A stretch of 19,742 nucleotides of DNA from an uncultured Gemmatimonadaceae bacterium (GTDB lineage: Bacteria; Gemmatimonadota; Gemmatimonadetes; Gemmatimonadales; Gemmatimonadaceae). This document shows, in pieces, positions 6,250-14,262 of this stretch. The first letter of the stretch is position 1; every line of letters starts with the position of its first letter. The position numbers were made by a program, and so were the translations under genes. The stretch is taken from positions 1 to 19,742 of the forward strand of contig CATPBN010000038.1 of NCBI GenBank assembly GCA_955652635.1. The letters run 5' to 3'. The notes beneath the pieces are model-generated. The model was given only the letters and a program-made list of their open reading frames with translations, had not been told where the DNA came from and ran no database searches.

Positions 6250-8532
6250 CTACTGCAATGCTGGCTTCATGTGCAGCTCTCTCACCAGAAAAGCGAACCG
6301 ATCGGCAGCTTCGTCGATCTGCTTCGACGTTGGTTTGCCAGCACCGTGCCCGGCCTTCGTCTCGATCCGAACCAGAATGGGATTCGGGCACACCTGTGCC
6401 GCCTGAAGCGTGGCGACGAATTTAAAAGTGTGACCCGGGACCACGCGGTCGTCGTGATCGGCCGTGAACGCCAGCGTTGGCGGATAGCACGTGCCGGGCT
6501 TGATGTTCTGGAGCGGGGAATACGCCCGCAGGAACTTGAACTGCTGCGGATCATCCGACGAGCCGTAGTCGGAAGTCCAGGCCCAGCCGATCGTGAACTT
6601 CTGGAAGCGAAGCATGTCCATCACTCCCACTTCCGGCAGCGTGGCGCCGAAAAGATCCGGCCGCTGCGTCATCACCGCTCCCACCAGCAGTCCGCCGTTC
6701 GACCCGCCGCGAATCGCCAGCTTCGGAATCGACGTGTATTTCTGATTGATCAGGTACCCCGCCGCAGCGATGAAATCGTCGAACACGTTCTGCTTTTTCG
6801 CGAGCATGCCGCCCTCGTGCCATTCCTTGCCGTACTCGCCCCCGCCACGAAGATTTGCCTGCGCGTAGATGCCGCCCATCTCCAGCCACGCCGCATTCGC
6901 TGACGAGAACGTCGGTGTCATGGAGATGTTGAATCCACCGTACGCATAAAGAAGCGTTGGATTGGAGCCGTCGAGCACCAGCCCTTTCCTCGCGGTGATG
7001 AACATCGGCACCCGGGTTCCATCCTTGCTCGTGTAGAAAACCTGGCGCGTCTCGTACTTACCGGGGTCAAACGCAACTTTTGGCGCGCGGAAAAGCTCAT
7101 TCCGCCGAGCCTTGAGATCGTAGCGGTAAATCGTCGTCGGATTCAGGAACGAAGTGAAGCTGTAGAACAGCTCGTCGTCATCCCGCTTGCCGTTTATCTC
7201 CCCAACTGTGCCGATTCCCGGAAGTGGCAGCTCGCCGCGCAGAACGAACCCTCCACCAGTCACCTGCGGTCCCCTTGTCACAATTGGGGCAGTGCTCGTG
7301 TCATCGTAAACGTCACCCGGATTGCGCTGCTGTTGCTGCTGCGGCTGGCGCGGACGCACCTCTCGCCGCGCGTCACGCGATCCGCTATAGAAACGAATGC
7401 TGGAGTGCGCGTCCTCCAGATAATTTCCCACGAGGTCCTCGCCCGCCATCGTCGCACTCACGAGTGCGTCTTTACTCTCCCCGACAATCGTGTTCCAGCG
7501 CTCCTCTCTCGGATTGTCGATGCTGATCGCGATGATGCGTCCGCGCGGCGCGTTCCGGTCCGTCCGCACGTAGAAGAGCGTGCGATTGTTGCCCACGAAC
7601 TCGTACTCCGCATCCAGCTTGTCTATCAACCGCACCACCGGATTGTTTATCTCCGGCTTCCCGGCATTGTTTAGATCGATGAAATAGAGGCGCGTCCGAA
7701 CATCCGTGCCCTGCGATACGGTGATGATCAGATACTCCCCGTCCTCGGTGACGTTCGCGGAAAAAATCCAGTCGGGCTGATCGGGCCTGTCGTAGATCAG
7801 CTCGTCGCGCGATTGCGGCTGGCCGACGCGATGGTAGTAGACCTTCTGGTTCCGGTTGACGTTCGTCATCTTGTTGCCGGACGTCTGCTCGTCATACCGG
7901 CAATAGAAGAAGCCTTTGTTGTCCTGGGTCCAGGAGATTCCGGAGAACTTCACCCATTTCAGGGTGTCGGGGAGATCGCGCGCGCTGTTGACGTCGCGGA
8001 CGTGCAGCTCCCTCCAGTCGGATCCGCTCGTCGACAGGCTGTAGGCGAGATAGTGCCCGTCATGCGAAGGAACCTGTCCGGATAGGGCCACCGTGCCATC
8101 TGGCGAGAGCACGTTGGGATCGAGCAGCACCCGCGCCGGGGCGTTCTTCCCATCCTGCACGAACAGCACGCTCTGGTTCTGGAGGCCGGTATTCTCGAAA
8201 TAGAAGTAGCGCCCGCCTTCCTTGAACGGGGCGCTAAAACGCGCAAAATTCCAGATCTGCGTCAGGCGGTTCTTGATGGCTGGTCGCTCGGGAATGCTCG
8301 CCAGGAAGCTGTCCGATAGTTTGTTTTCGGCTTCGATCCAAGCTTTTGTCTCCGGTGAGACGGTATCCTCGAGCCACCGGTACGGATCGGCGATGCTGAC
8401 GCCGTGATAGACATCGACCTGGCTGCCGCGAGCGGCGGAAGGATAGGACGGCGGGGTCTGGGTCTGAGCACCCATGGAGGCCGCGACGAGCGTTAGCAAA
8501 CAGAGAGACGAGCGCAAATTGTAGCGATCCAT
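6250..8532 (-). CDS. Secreted prolyl oligopeptidase (S9A family)
   Basis: A serine peptidase that cleaves short peptides after proline. The 760-residue product starts with a signal-peptide-like segment (MDRYNLRSSLCLLTLVAASMGAQ), then the POP N-terminal helix region (YRWLED at 51-56), a beta-propeller (about 90-470) and an alpha/beta-hydrolase domain. The catalytic triad is visible: S611 in GGSNGG, D694 in DHDDRVVP (with the substrate-binding Arg R696) and H729 in GHGAG. An extra Gln/Pro/Arg-rich stretch (about 389-425, five consecutive Gln) interrupts the last part of the propeller. The ATG at 8532 is chosen over an upstream TTG (8574) because it places the signal peptide at the N-terminus; neither has a strong ribosome site. 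Export to the periplasm is inferred; many family members are cytosolic. Confidence 0.95.
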   Translation of the reverse strand: MDRYNLRSSLCLLTLVAASMGAQTQTPPSYPSAARGSQVDVYHGVSIADPYRWLEDTVSPETKAWIEAENKLSDSFLASIPERPAIKNRLTQIWNFARFSAPFKEGGRYFYFENTGLQNQSVLFVQDGKNAPARVLLDPNVLSPDGTVALSGQVPSHDGHYLAYSLSTSGSDWRELHVRDVNSARDLPDTLKWVKFSGISWTQDNKGFFYCRYDEQTSGNKMTNVNRNQKVYYHRVGQPQSRDELIYDRPDQPDWIFSANVTEDGEYLIITVSQGTDVRTRLYFIDLNNAGKPEINNPVVRLIDKLDAEYEFVGNNRTLFYVRTDRNAPRGRIIAISIDNPREERWNTIVGESKDALVSATMAGEDLVGNYLEDAHSSIRFYSGSRDARREVRPRQPQQQQQRNPGDVYDDTSTAPIVTRGPQVTGGGFVLRGELPLPGIGTVGEINGKRDDDELFYSFTSFLNPTTIYRYDLKARRNELFRAPKVAFDPGKYETRQVFYTSKDGTRVPMFITARKGLVLDGSNPTLLYAYGGFNISMTPTFSSANAAWLEMGGIYAQANLRGGGEYGKEWHEGGMLAKKQNVFDDFIAAAGYLINQKYTSIPKLAIRGGSNGGLLVGAVMTQRPDLFGATLPEVGVMDMLRFQKFTIGWAWTSDYGSSDDPQQFKFLRAYSPLQNIKPGTCYPPTLAFTADHDDRVVPGHTFKFVATLQAAQVCPNPILVRIETKAGHGAGKPTSKQIDEAADRFAFLVRELHMKPALQ

Positions 8533-8637
8533 GGTGATAAAACCCGCGGGTGTAATGGTTATGATGTACCCCAATCTACGGTGACTGGCTGGTTAGGTTC
8601 CACTAGCGCCAACTTCTCGAACAGGCGGTGAGCTGAA

Positions 8638-9141
8638 ATGGCGAAGGTCGCGCAGGCTGCACACAGGGACCGGCACTACTGGCTGCTCAAGTCGGAACCC
8701 GAGTCGTTTTCCTTTGACGATCTGTGGAATTCCACCGGTCGCACTACACACTGGGATGGTGTGCGGAACTTCCAGGCGCGGAACTACATGCGCGATGAGA
8801 TGAAAAAGGGGGACCTCGCCTTCTTCTACCATTCCGGCACCGAGCCGGGAATCGTGGGAATCGTCGAGATCACGCGCGAAGGATACCCCGACCACACGGC
8901 GCTCGATCCCAAGGATCCGCATTACGATCCGAGAAGCAAGAGCGGCGAGTCGCCATGGTCTATGGTGGACGTCCACGCAATCGAGAGATTGCCGCGACCG
9001 ATCCCTCTGAGCGAGATGCGAGGGAAACCGGAGCTCGAGGGACTGCCGCTGCTCCAGAAAGGAAGCAGATTATCAGTCCAGAAGGTGGGCGCGGCGGAGT
9101 GGAATGCCGTCCTTGCGCTCGCCAAGCAGACGAGCGGATGA
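8638..9141 (+). CDS. EVE domain-containing protein (THYN1-like)
   Basis: 167 residues, essentially one EVE domain of the PUA-like superfamily. Diagnostic blocks are HYWLLKSEPESFSFDDL near the start, WDGVRNFQARNYMRDEMKKGD, FFYHSG, GIVGIVEI and YPD. THYN1-type EVE proteins are thought to bind modified DNA bases, such as 5-methylcytosine derivatives, in an aromatic cage; the role of standalone bacterial copies is poorly known. The ATG follows a GGTGAG ribosome site. It is first in a plus-strand run, 14 bases before the large signalling gene, and divergent from the prolyl oligopeptidase. No restriction or other defence gene is next to it, so a defence role cannot be argued from context. Confidence 0.93.
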   Translation: MAKVAQAAHRDRHYWLLKSEPESFSFDDLWNSTGRTTHWDGVRNFQARNYMRDEMKKGDLAFFYHSGTEPGIVGIVEITREGYPDHTALDPKDPHYDPRSKSGESPWSMVDVHAIERLPRPIPLSEMRGKPELEGLPLLQKGSRLSVQKVGAAEWNAVLALAKQTSG

Positions 9142-9155
9142 GCGGAGGGTAGCAG

Positions 9156-11243
9156 GTGGCCGAGGGGGGGGCGGTCGGGGTTCTGGTGGCGGGGCTGCCC
9201 GCGGAAATCGTTCGCGAAATCGGACTGAGGATCCGCGGGGCGACCGTCACCGAGTTTGAGAATGCCCAGCAGATGGGCAGGGCCGCCTCGCAGGGCGAGG
9301 CCAAGTTGGTAATCCTGAGCGATACGCTTCCCGCGGCAGATGCGATCTACGTGGCCCGGCGGGCGAGAGATGCGAGCGACGCCGTGCGGATCGCGTTTCT
9401 CATCTCGATGGCGCAGGCCGAGGCGGCGCTCCACGCGCTCAAGGAAATCAGCGTGGATCGGTTCTTTTTCTCGCCAGTGGACATCGAAGAGATGCTGCGC
9501 GAGCTGGCGAAGATGTCCAAATCCGAAGTTCTGGCCCCGCAGGCGTCACACGTCGAGAATATCGCCGCCGCCGTTGCCGGCGCTTGGGATCGCGCCCGCG
9601 CCTCCACGCTGGCCAAGATCGACACTCTCGATGACGCCGCGATGGCGCTTCTCGACGACAACCTGCCGCCCGACCTGAAGAACTCCGCGCAAGCCGCGTC
9701 CATGGGCGTGGCCGACGTCGCGGCGAAGTTCGGATTTCAGCGGGGCGCGGGCATAGCGCGCGAGATCGCGGAAAAGTTCTCGAGTGATTCGATTACGCGA
9801 GTAGACGGAGTCGCGATTTCGGAGCAGCTCCTCGCCCTTCGTACGGCTCTCGAGGGTACCCCACAGCCACCGGCCGAAACACAGCCATCAAGCGATGGTT
9901 CTCAGCGCTCGTCACTCGCCGGTACTGGAGAGGCGCCGGATGATTCGGCGATCGTGGGTGCAAAGATTCTCGTCGTCGACGACGATGCGCAGATAACCCG
10001 CGCGCTGACGACGATGCTCGCTCGGCGGAAGATCATCGTAACAGCCCTCAATGATCCCTTCGAGTTCTGGAGCGCGCTCGACGAGATCAAGCCGAGTCTG
10101 ATCATGCTCGATCTCGAGATGCCGAGAATCAGCGGGACCGAGCTTTGTCGCGTCGTGAGAAGCGATCGTCGCTGGAGCGAGATCCCGGTGTTGTTTCTTA
10201 CGGGACACACTGATCCCGACAGCGTGCGTCGCGTTTTTGCGGCGGGCGCGGACGACTACGTCGGAAAGCCGTTCGTACCGGCGGAGCTGACGATGCGCAT
10301 CGAGAGCCGACTCGCTGGTGTGAAGGCGCGGCGGGTGCCCGTAGACACAGACCCCGTGACAGGCCTCCCGACGGGGGGCAGAACGACTGAGCTCATCGAT
10401 CGATTCCTGAGACTGGCGCGTAGAAAGTCCGATCCGTACTCGATCGCTGTACTCGAGGTGGATGCCTTTGTCGGTCTCGCCGAGAGCTATGGCCGATCCA
10501 TAAGCGACCGGGTACTGCGCGCCATCGGCGAGCTGCTCCCGAAATCCTTTCGCGGCGAAGATGTCGTGGGATGGTGGGGCGGAGCAGAATTCCTCGTCGG
10601 CATGTACGGAAGCTCGAAGGAGCACGCGGCCATCAAGCTCACCCAGATCTGCAAAAAGGTTGCGGAACAGAGCTTCCTCGCAGACGATGGGCGGGCGGTA
10701 AAGGTTCAGTGCAGTGGCGGAGTCGCCCAGTATCAGACCGACGGGGACACGGTTACCGCCTTGAGGCAGAAGGCTGCGGAGGCCCTTCTCCAGGTCAGAG
10801 AAGTGGGCGTAAATCGGGTAGGCATCTCGGGAATGCAGATCGCCGGACCACTGACTAGGCGCGTTGACGTGGCAATTGTGGACGACGACGTCGCACTCGT
10901 GGCGATGTTGCGGCACGCGATGGAAAGCCGGAACCTCCGGGTCGCCACCTACTCGGACGGCGAAACCGCGGTCGCCGCGCTTACGGGTGGCACGCCCGAG
11001 GTGCAAGCTACCGTAATCCTGCTTGACGTCGATATTCCTGCGCTCAACGGACTAGATGTTCTGCGCAGGCTGAAGGCGGTGGAGGTGACGAGGTCGAGCA
11101 GCGTAGTGATGCTGACATCCCGCACGGGAGAGCGCGATGTTCTGGCGGCTCTGGAGCTTGGCGCGACGGATCACATCGCGAAACCGTTCAGCGTCCCAGT
11201 ACTGATGCACAAAGTCCGCATGGTGTTGAGACAAAGCGGCTGA
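9156..11243 (+). CDS. Multidomain response regulator: pseudo-REC, HPt-like, REC, degenerate GGDEF (GGAEF), REC
   Basis: 695 residues. Residues 1-120 have a receiver-like fold pattern without the acidic pocket. Residues about 155-230 resemble an HPt helical bundle (KFGFQRGAGIAREIAE) but lack the phospho-accepting His. A linker (235-265) leads to an intact receiver (D275-D277, phospho-site D319, T349, K371). The GGDEF domain (about 396-555) keeps DPVTGLP but reads GGAEF at 475-479 instead of GG[D/E]EF, so cyclase activity is doubtful. A second intact receiver closes the protein (D576-D578, D624, T654, K676). The GTG start has GGAGGG 7-8 bases upstream. Its stop overlaps the next gene's ATG by one base, linking it to a HEAT protein and a GT2 synthase. 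It probably integrates two phospho-signals and controls the synthase by contact; this is inference. Confidence 0.9.
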   Translation: MAEGGAVGVLVAGLPAEIVREIGLRIRGATVTEFENAQQMGRAASQGEAKLVILSDTLPAADAIYVARRARDASDAVRIAFLISMAQAEAALHALKEISVDRFFFSPVDIEEMLRELAKMSKSEVLAPQASHVENIAAAVAGAWDRARASTLAKIDTLDDAAMALLDDNLPPDLKNSAQAASMGVADVAAKFGFQRGAGIAREIAEKFSSDSITRVDGVAISEQLLALRTALEGTPQPPAETQPSSDGSQRSSLAGTGEAPDDSAIVGAKILVVDDDAQITRALTTMLARRKIIVTALNDPFEFWSALDEIKPSLIMLDLEMPRISGTELCRVVRSDRRWSEIPVLFLTGHTDPDSVRRVFAAGADDYVGKPFVPAELTMRIESRLAGVKARRVPVDTDPVTGLPTGGRTTELIDRFLRLARRKSDPYSIAVLEVDAFVGLAESYGRSISDRVLRAIGELLPKSFRGEDVVGWWGGAEFLVGMYGSSKEHAAIKLTQICKKVAEQSFLADDGRAVKVQCSGGVAQYQTDGDTVTALRQKAAEALLQVREVGVNRVGISGMQIAGPLTRRVDVAIVDDDVALVAMLRHAMESRNLRVATYSDGETAVAALTGGTPEVQATVILLDVDIPALNGLDVLRRLKAVEVTRSSSVVMLTSRTGERDVLAALELGATDHIAKPFSVPVLMHKVRMVLRQSG

Positions 11244-12295
11244 TGGTCAATCAGAACCTTCTCGACGCCGTAATGCTCGTCGAAATCGCGCTTCTCGTAC
11301 TGGCAGTGGCGGTCTTCTTTACCCACGGACTCTGGTTATTTCTCAACCATCGGCGGGTGATGCGCCTGACCGAGACCGCGCGCGAGTCGCTGGCACGTCT
11401 CGTCACGCGGGGAACTATAAACCTCGAAGACATCGAGCTGCTGCGTCAGTTGCGTCAGGATGTCCAGGTCACGGTGTTCCTCGAGACGTCGCGCAATCTC
11501 ACCGGTAGCGGAAAGGAACGGCTGCGATTCGTGGCGCACGAAGTCTCGCTGATCGAACGCGCGCGAAAGCTGTGCGAGAGCCGCCTTTGGACGCGCCGGC
11601 TTCGCGGAGCGCGGCTATTGTCCCGGATGGATGTTGGCGACCCGATAGTCGTGAAGCTGTTGTCCGACCAGAACGCCGCGGTGCGGGCACAAGCGGCCGA
11701 ATGGGCGGCTACGCAGCCTTCGCCATCGATCATCGCCACGATGTTGAAGATGCTGGCGGACCCCGCAACCCAGGCTCGCTTCGCGGTTCAGGACGCGCTG
11801 CTTCGAATGGGAACCATCGTCGCCGAGCCGCTGGCGGCGTTTCTGGAGACTCACACTGGACTGCCAGCCGAATCCGGACTGCGAGTCGCCGGAGCAATTG
11901 GAAGCTCGACATTTCTTCCGGCCGCGAATCGCCTGTCCGCCAATGAAGAGGTCGGCGTTCGGATCGCGGCAACCAATGTCCTCGGCGCGGTTGGCGATGT
12001 TTCGTCGGCTGATCGTTTGGCCACGCTGTTGAAGGATCCTGACGAAGGGGTGCGCGCGGCGGCGGCACACGGCCTCGGGCGGATGCAGCATTGGCAATCG
12101 GCTTCGCAGCTCGCTGAGTGCCTCCGCGACTCGGGCTGGCAGGTGAGGCGGGAGGCTGGTCTCGCGCTGCGAGCGCTTGGTGCGCCCGGCGCGCTATTCC
12201 TGCGTCGCGCCATCAAAGGCGACGATCGGTTCGCATCCGATATGGCGCAGCAGGTTCTCGACCTTCCGGAAGCGGCAGCAACGGCGGCGGGATGA
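11243..12295 (+). CDS. Membrane-anchored HEAT-repeat protein
   Basis: 350 residues: one N-terminal transmembrane helix (about 9-35), a basic/coiled segment (38-110), then roughly six HEAT/Armadillo-like helical repeats (about 115-340). Recurrent motifs include LLSDQNAAVRAQAAEWA, LLKDPDEGVRAAAAHGLG and CLRDSGWQVRREAGLALRALG. HEAT solenoids are protein-protein scaffolds, and no catalytic motif is seen. The ATG overlaps the preceding regulator stop (TGATG), and the TGA overlaps the glycosyltransferase start (ATGA), so the three are almost certainly co-translated. The topology (short N-terminus, one helix, cytoplasmic solenoid) suits an adaptor between the regulator and the membrane synthase. That role is inferred from gene order only. 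Confidence 0.87.
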   Translation: MVNQNLLDAVMLVEIALLVLAVAVFFTHGLWLFLNHRRVMRLTETARESLARLVTRGTINLEDIELLRQLRQDVQVTVFLETSRNLTGSGKERLRFVAHEVSLIERARKLCESRLWTRRLRGARLLSRMDVGDPIVVKLLSDQNAAVRAQAAEWAATQPSPSIIATMLKMLADPATQARFAVQDALLRMGTIVAEPLAAFLETHTGLPAESGLRVAGAIGSSTFLPAANRLSANEEVGVRIAATNVLGAVGDVSSADRLATLLKDPDEGVRAAAAHGLGRMQHWQSASQLAECLRDSGWQVRREAGLALRALGAPGALFLRRAIKGDDRFASDMAQQVLDLPEAAATAAG

Positions 12296-13734
12296 GCGAA
12301 TCTCTAACGACGGCCGTGACTCAGGTCCTGATCAAGGGCCAGTTCGTCGTGCTCGTTTACTTCCTCGCGGTGAACGGCTGGTACCTGGTTCTTCTCGTGA
12401 GCTCGTTGCTCGAGATGCGTCGCCACATGTTGCTGATCGCCGACGAGAGCCGCCACCTGCTCCTCAGTTCGACGCTGTCGCCGCGAATCTCGATCCTCGC
12501 GCCGGCGTTCAACGAGGAGGCGACGATCGAAGTAAGTCTTCGGGCGCTGCTCGCTCTCCAGTATCCGAGCCTCGAGGTGATTGTAATCAACGATGGGTCT
12601 AAGGACCGAACTGTAGACGTGTTGAAGGAGCGATTCGATCTCGTGCCGGTGAAGACGATCTACCAGCGGCGCGTCGAAACGAAACAGGTGCGCGATCTAT
12701 ACCGTTCGGCGAGCTATCCCTCGCTCGTAGTCGTCGACAAGGAAAACGGAGGCAAGGCCGACGCTCTCAACGTCGGACTCAGCTTTGCGCAAGGCGAGCT
12801 GGTATGCGCGATGGACGCGGACACACTCATCGAGCCGGACGGGCTACAGCGGATGGTCCGGCCCTTCCTCTATTCCACTGACGTTGTCGCGACTGGCGGC
12901 ACGATTCGCGTCGTCAATGGATCGGAGGTCAAGCTCGGACGCGTCGTAAGAACTCGCGTTCCAACCAATCCACTCGCTGGCATGCAGGTCGTCGAGTATC
13001 TCAGGGCTTTCCTCTTCGGAAGACTCGGATGGAACCGGCTGGGCGGCAACATCATCATCTCCGGCGCGTTTGGCCTTTTCAGACGCGAATCGGTGCTGAG
13101 CGCTGGCGGATACCTCCACGACACCGTCGGGGAAGATATGGAGCTGGTGTTGAGGCTCAAGAGGCTTTCCTACGAGCGGGATGGCCCCGGCACGATAGCC
13201 TTCGTTCCGGATCCGGTGGCGTGGACTGAAGTACCCGAGTCGATGAGGGTACTGGGACGCCAACGTGATCGCTGGCATCGCGGACTGGCTGACTGTCTCT
13301 GGCGGCACCGTAAGATGTTGTTCAATCCCCGGTATGGAGTAACCGGTGCTTTTGTTTTTCCGTATTACGTATTCGTCGAGCTGCTGGCGCCCGTGATCGA
13401 GGCCGCTGGGCTGATCAGTCTCGCTCTGGGACTCGCCTTTCACGTGGTGGACTGGAGCTTCGCCGGCCTCTTCTATCTGACGGCGTACGGGCTCGGGACC
13501 GCCCTCACTGCATTCACGCTCATCCTCGAGGACGTGAGCTTCCACCGCTACGATTCATTCCGCGACCGCGCTCTGCTGTTCTGGTGGGCAATGCTGGAGA
13601 ATCTGGGCTACCGGCAGATGACCGTTTACTGGCGACTACGCGGCCTGTGGAAATTCCTGCGCGGAAGAAAAGATTGGGGAGCGATGGAGAGAAAGGGATT
13701 TCAGAAACCGGTGGGGATTGTCGAAACCAACTAA
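12292..13734 (+). CDS. Membrane GT2 processive glycosyltransferase (exopolysaccharide/poly-GlcNAc synthase type)
   Basis: 480 residues: a transmembrane helix (about 17-40), a GT-A catalytic domain (about 64-335), two or more C-terminal helices (about 351-412) and a cytoplasmic tail. Catalytic signatures of processive GT2 enzymes are present: APAFNEE (71-76), D101 in INDGS, the DAD metal site (D175, D177), GED (280-282, the base) and QRDRW (324-328). It probably polymerises a nucleotide sugar and extrudes the chain, as PgaC, NodC and BcsA do; the sugar cannot be told from sequence. The start is the ATG overlapping the HEAT-gene stop by four bases. A longer in-frame extension starting at 12118 lies within the HEAT gene and is not believed. 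No PilZ domain is seen, so any c-di-GMP control would need a separate protein. Confidence 0.92.
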   Translation: MSESLTTAVTQVLIKGQFVVLVYFLAVNGWYLVLLVSSLLEMRRHMLLIADESRHLLLSSTLSPRISILAPAFNEEATIEVSLRALLALQYPSLEVIVINDGSKDRTVDVLKERFDLVPVKTIYQRRVETKQVRDLYRSASYPSLVVVDKENGGKADALNVGLSFAQGELVCAMDADTLIEPDGLQRMVRPFLYSTDVVATGGTIRVVNGSEVKLGRVVRTRVPTNPLAGMQVVEYLRAFLFGRLGWNRLGGNIIISGAFGLFRRESVLSAGGYLHDTVGEDMELVLRLKRLSYERDGPGTIAFVPDPVAWTEVPESMRVLGRQRDRWHRGLADCLWRHRKMLFNPRYGVTGAFVFPYYVFVELLAPVIEAAGLISLALGLAFHVVDWSFAGLFYLTAYGLGTALTAFTLILEDVSFHRYDSFRDRALLFWWAMLENLGYRQMTVYWRLRGLWKFLRGRKDWGAMERKGFQKPVGIVETN

Positions 13735-13746
13735 CCCGGAGCAATG

Positions 13747-14259
13747 ATGAAGCGCCTGACCTTTGTTGTCGCCGTTGCGGGCGCCACTCTCGCGATTGTG
13801 GGGTGCGCGTCTCGGCCGCCGGAGATTGAGCTGACGTCCAACGACTTCGACCTGAACCCGCTCGTCGGAGAGTGGCAGGGGAATTACAGCAGCAATGAGA
13901 CCGGCCGGAACGGGACTATCGCGTTCACCCTTCGGGCGGCTGAACTTGCCGCTTCCGGAAATGTCGTGATGTTACCGCGAGCCGATTCCTCGTTCGCGGC
14001 CAATCATGCGCCGGTCGATCCTTCGATACCCAACACTCGCGAAGTCCTCACCATTCACTTCGTGCGCAAGGAAGGCAGCAACGTCGTCGGAACGCTGGAC
14101 CCCTACCGCGACCCGCAATGCGGCTGTCAGGTGACCACAACATTTCAGGGCGCATTCCGTGACCGGAGCACGATAGAGGGAACGTACAGGACCGTTCCGG
14201 CCTCCGGGGGCCAGGTCACCGGAGGGACGTGGAAGGTTACGCGGGTCAAGCGACTCTGA
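13747..14259 (+). CDS. Putative small lipoprotein, unknown function
   Basis: 170 residues beginning MKRLTFVVAVAGATLAIVGC, a signal peptide ending in a lipobox with the lipidated cysteine at C20. The mature part is Gly/Thr/Ser-rich with alternating short strands (LVGEWQGNY near the start, GTLDPYRDPQCGCQVTTTFQGAF, IEGTYRT, GGTWKVTR at the end), suggesting a small beta-barrel. No family was recognised. Two ATGs lie in tandem; the second is preferred because GGAG (13738-13741) is 5 bases before it and only 2 before the first. It starts 12 bases after the glycosyltransferase stop, so it is probably the last gene of that operon and may act in the envelope on or near the exported polymer. Confidence 0.8.
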   Translation: MKRLTFVVAVAGATLAIVGCASRPPEIELTSNDFDLNPLVGEWQGNYSSNETGRNGTIAFTLRAAELAASGNVVMLPRADSSFAANHAPVDPSIPNTREVLTIHFVRKEGSNVVGTLDPYRDPQCGCQVTTTFQGAFRDRSTIEGTYRTVPASGGQVTGGTWKVTRVKRL

Positions 14260-14262
14260 GCT

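Noticed and set aside
9912..11006. 364-codon minus-strand open frame
   Set aside because: Antisense to the two receivers and GGDEF domain of the regulator, with no recognisable domain of its own.
12118..12291. N-terminal extension of the glycosyltransferase into the HEAT gene
   Set aside because: It overlaps HEAT-repeat coding in another frame. The ATG at 12292 gives the normal four-base overlap and the expected membrane helix.
12844..13545. Minus-strand open frame inside the glycosyltransferase gene
   Set aside because: Opposite to conserved GT2 motifs (DAD, GED, QRDRW); no ribosome site or similarity.
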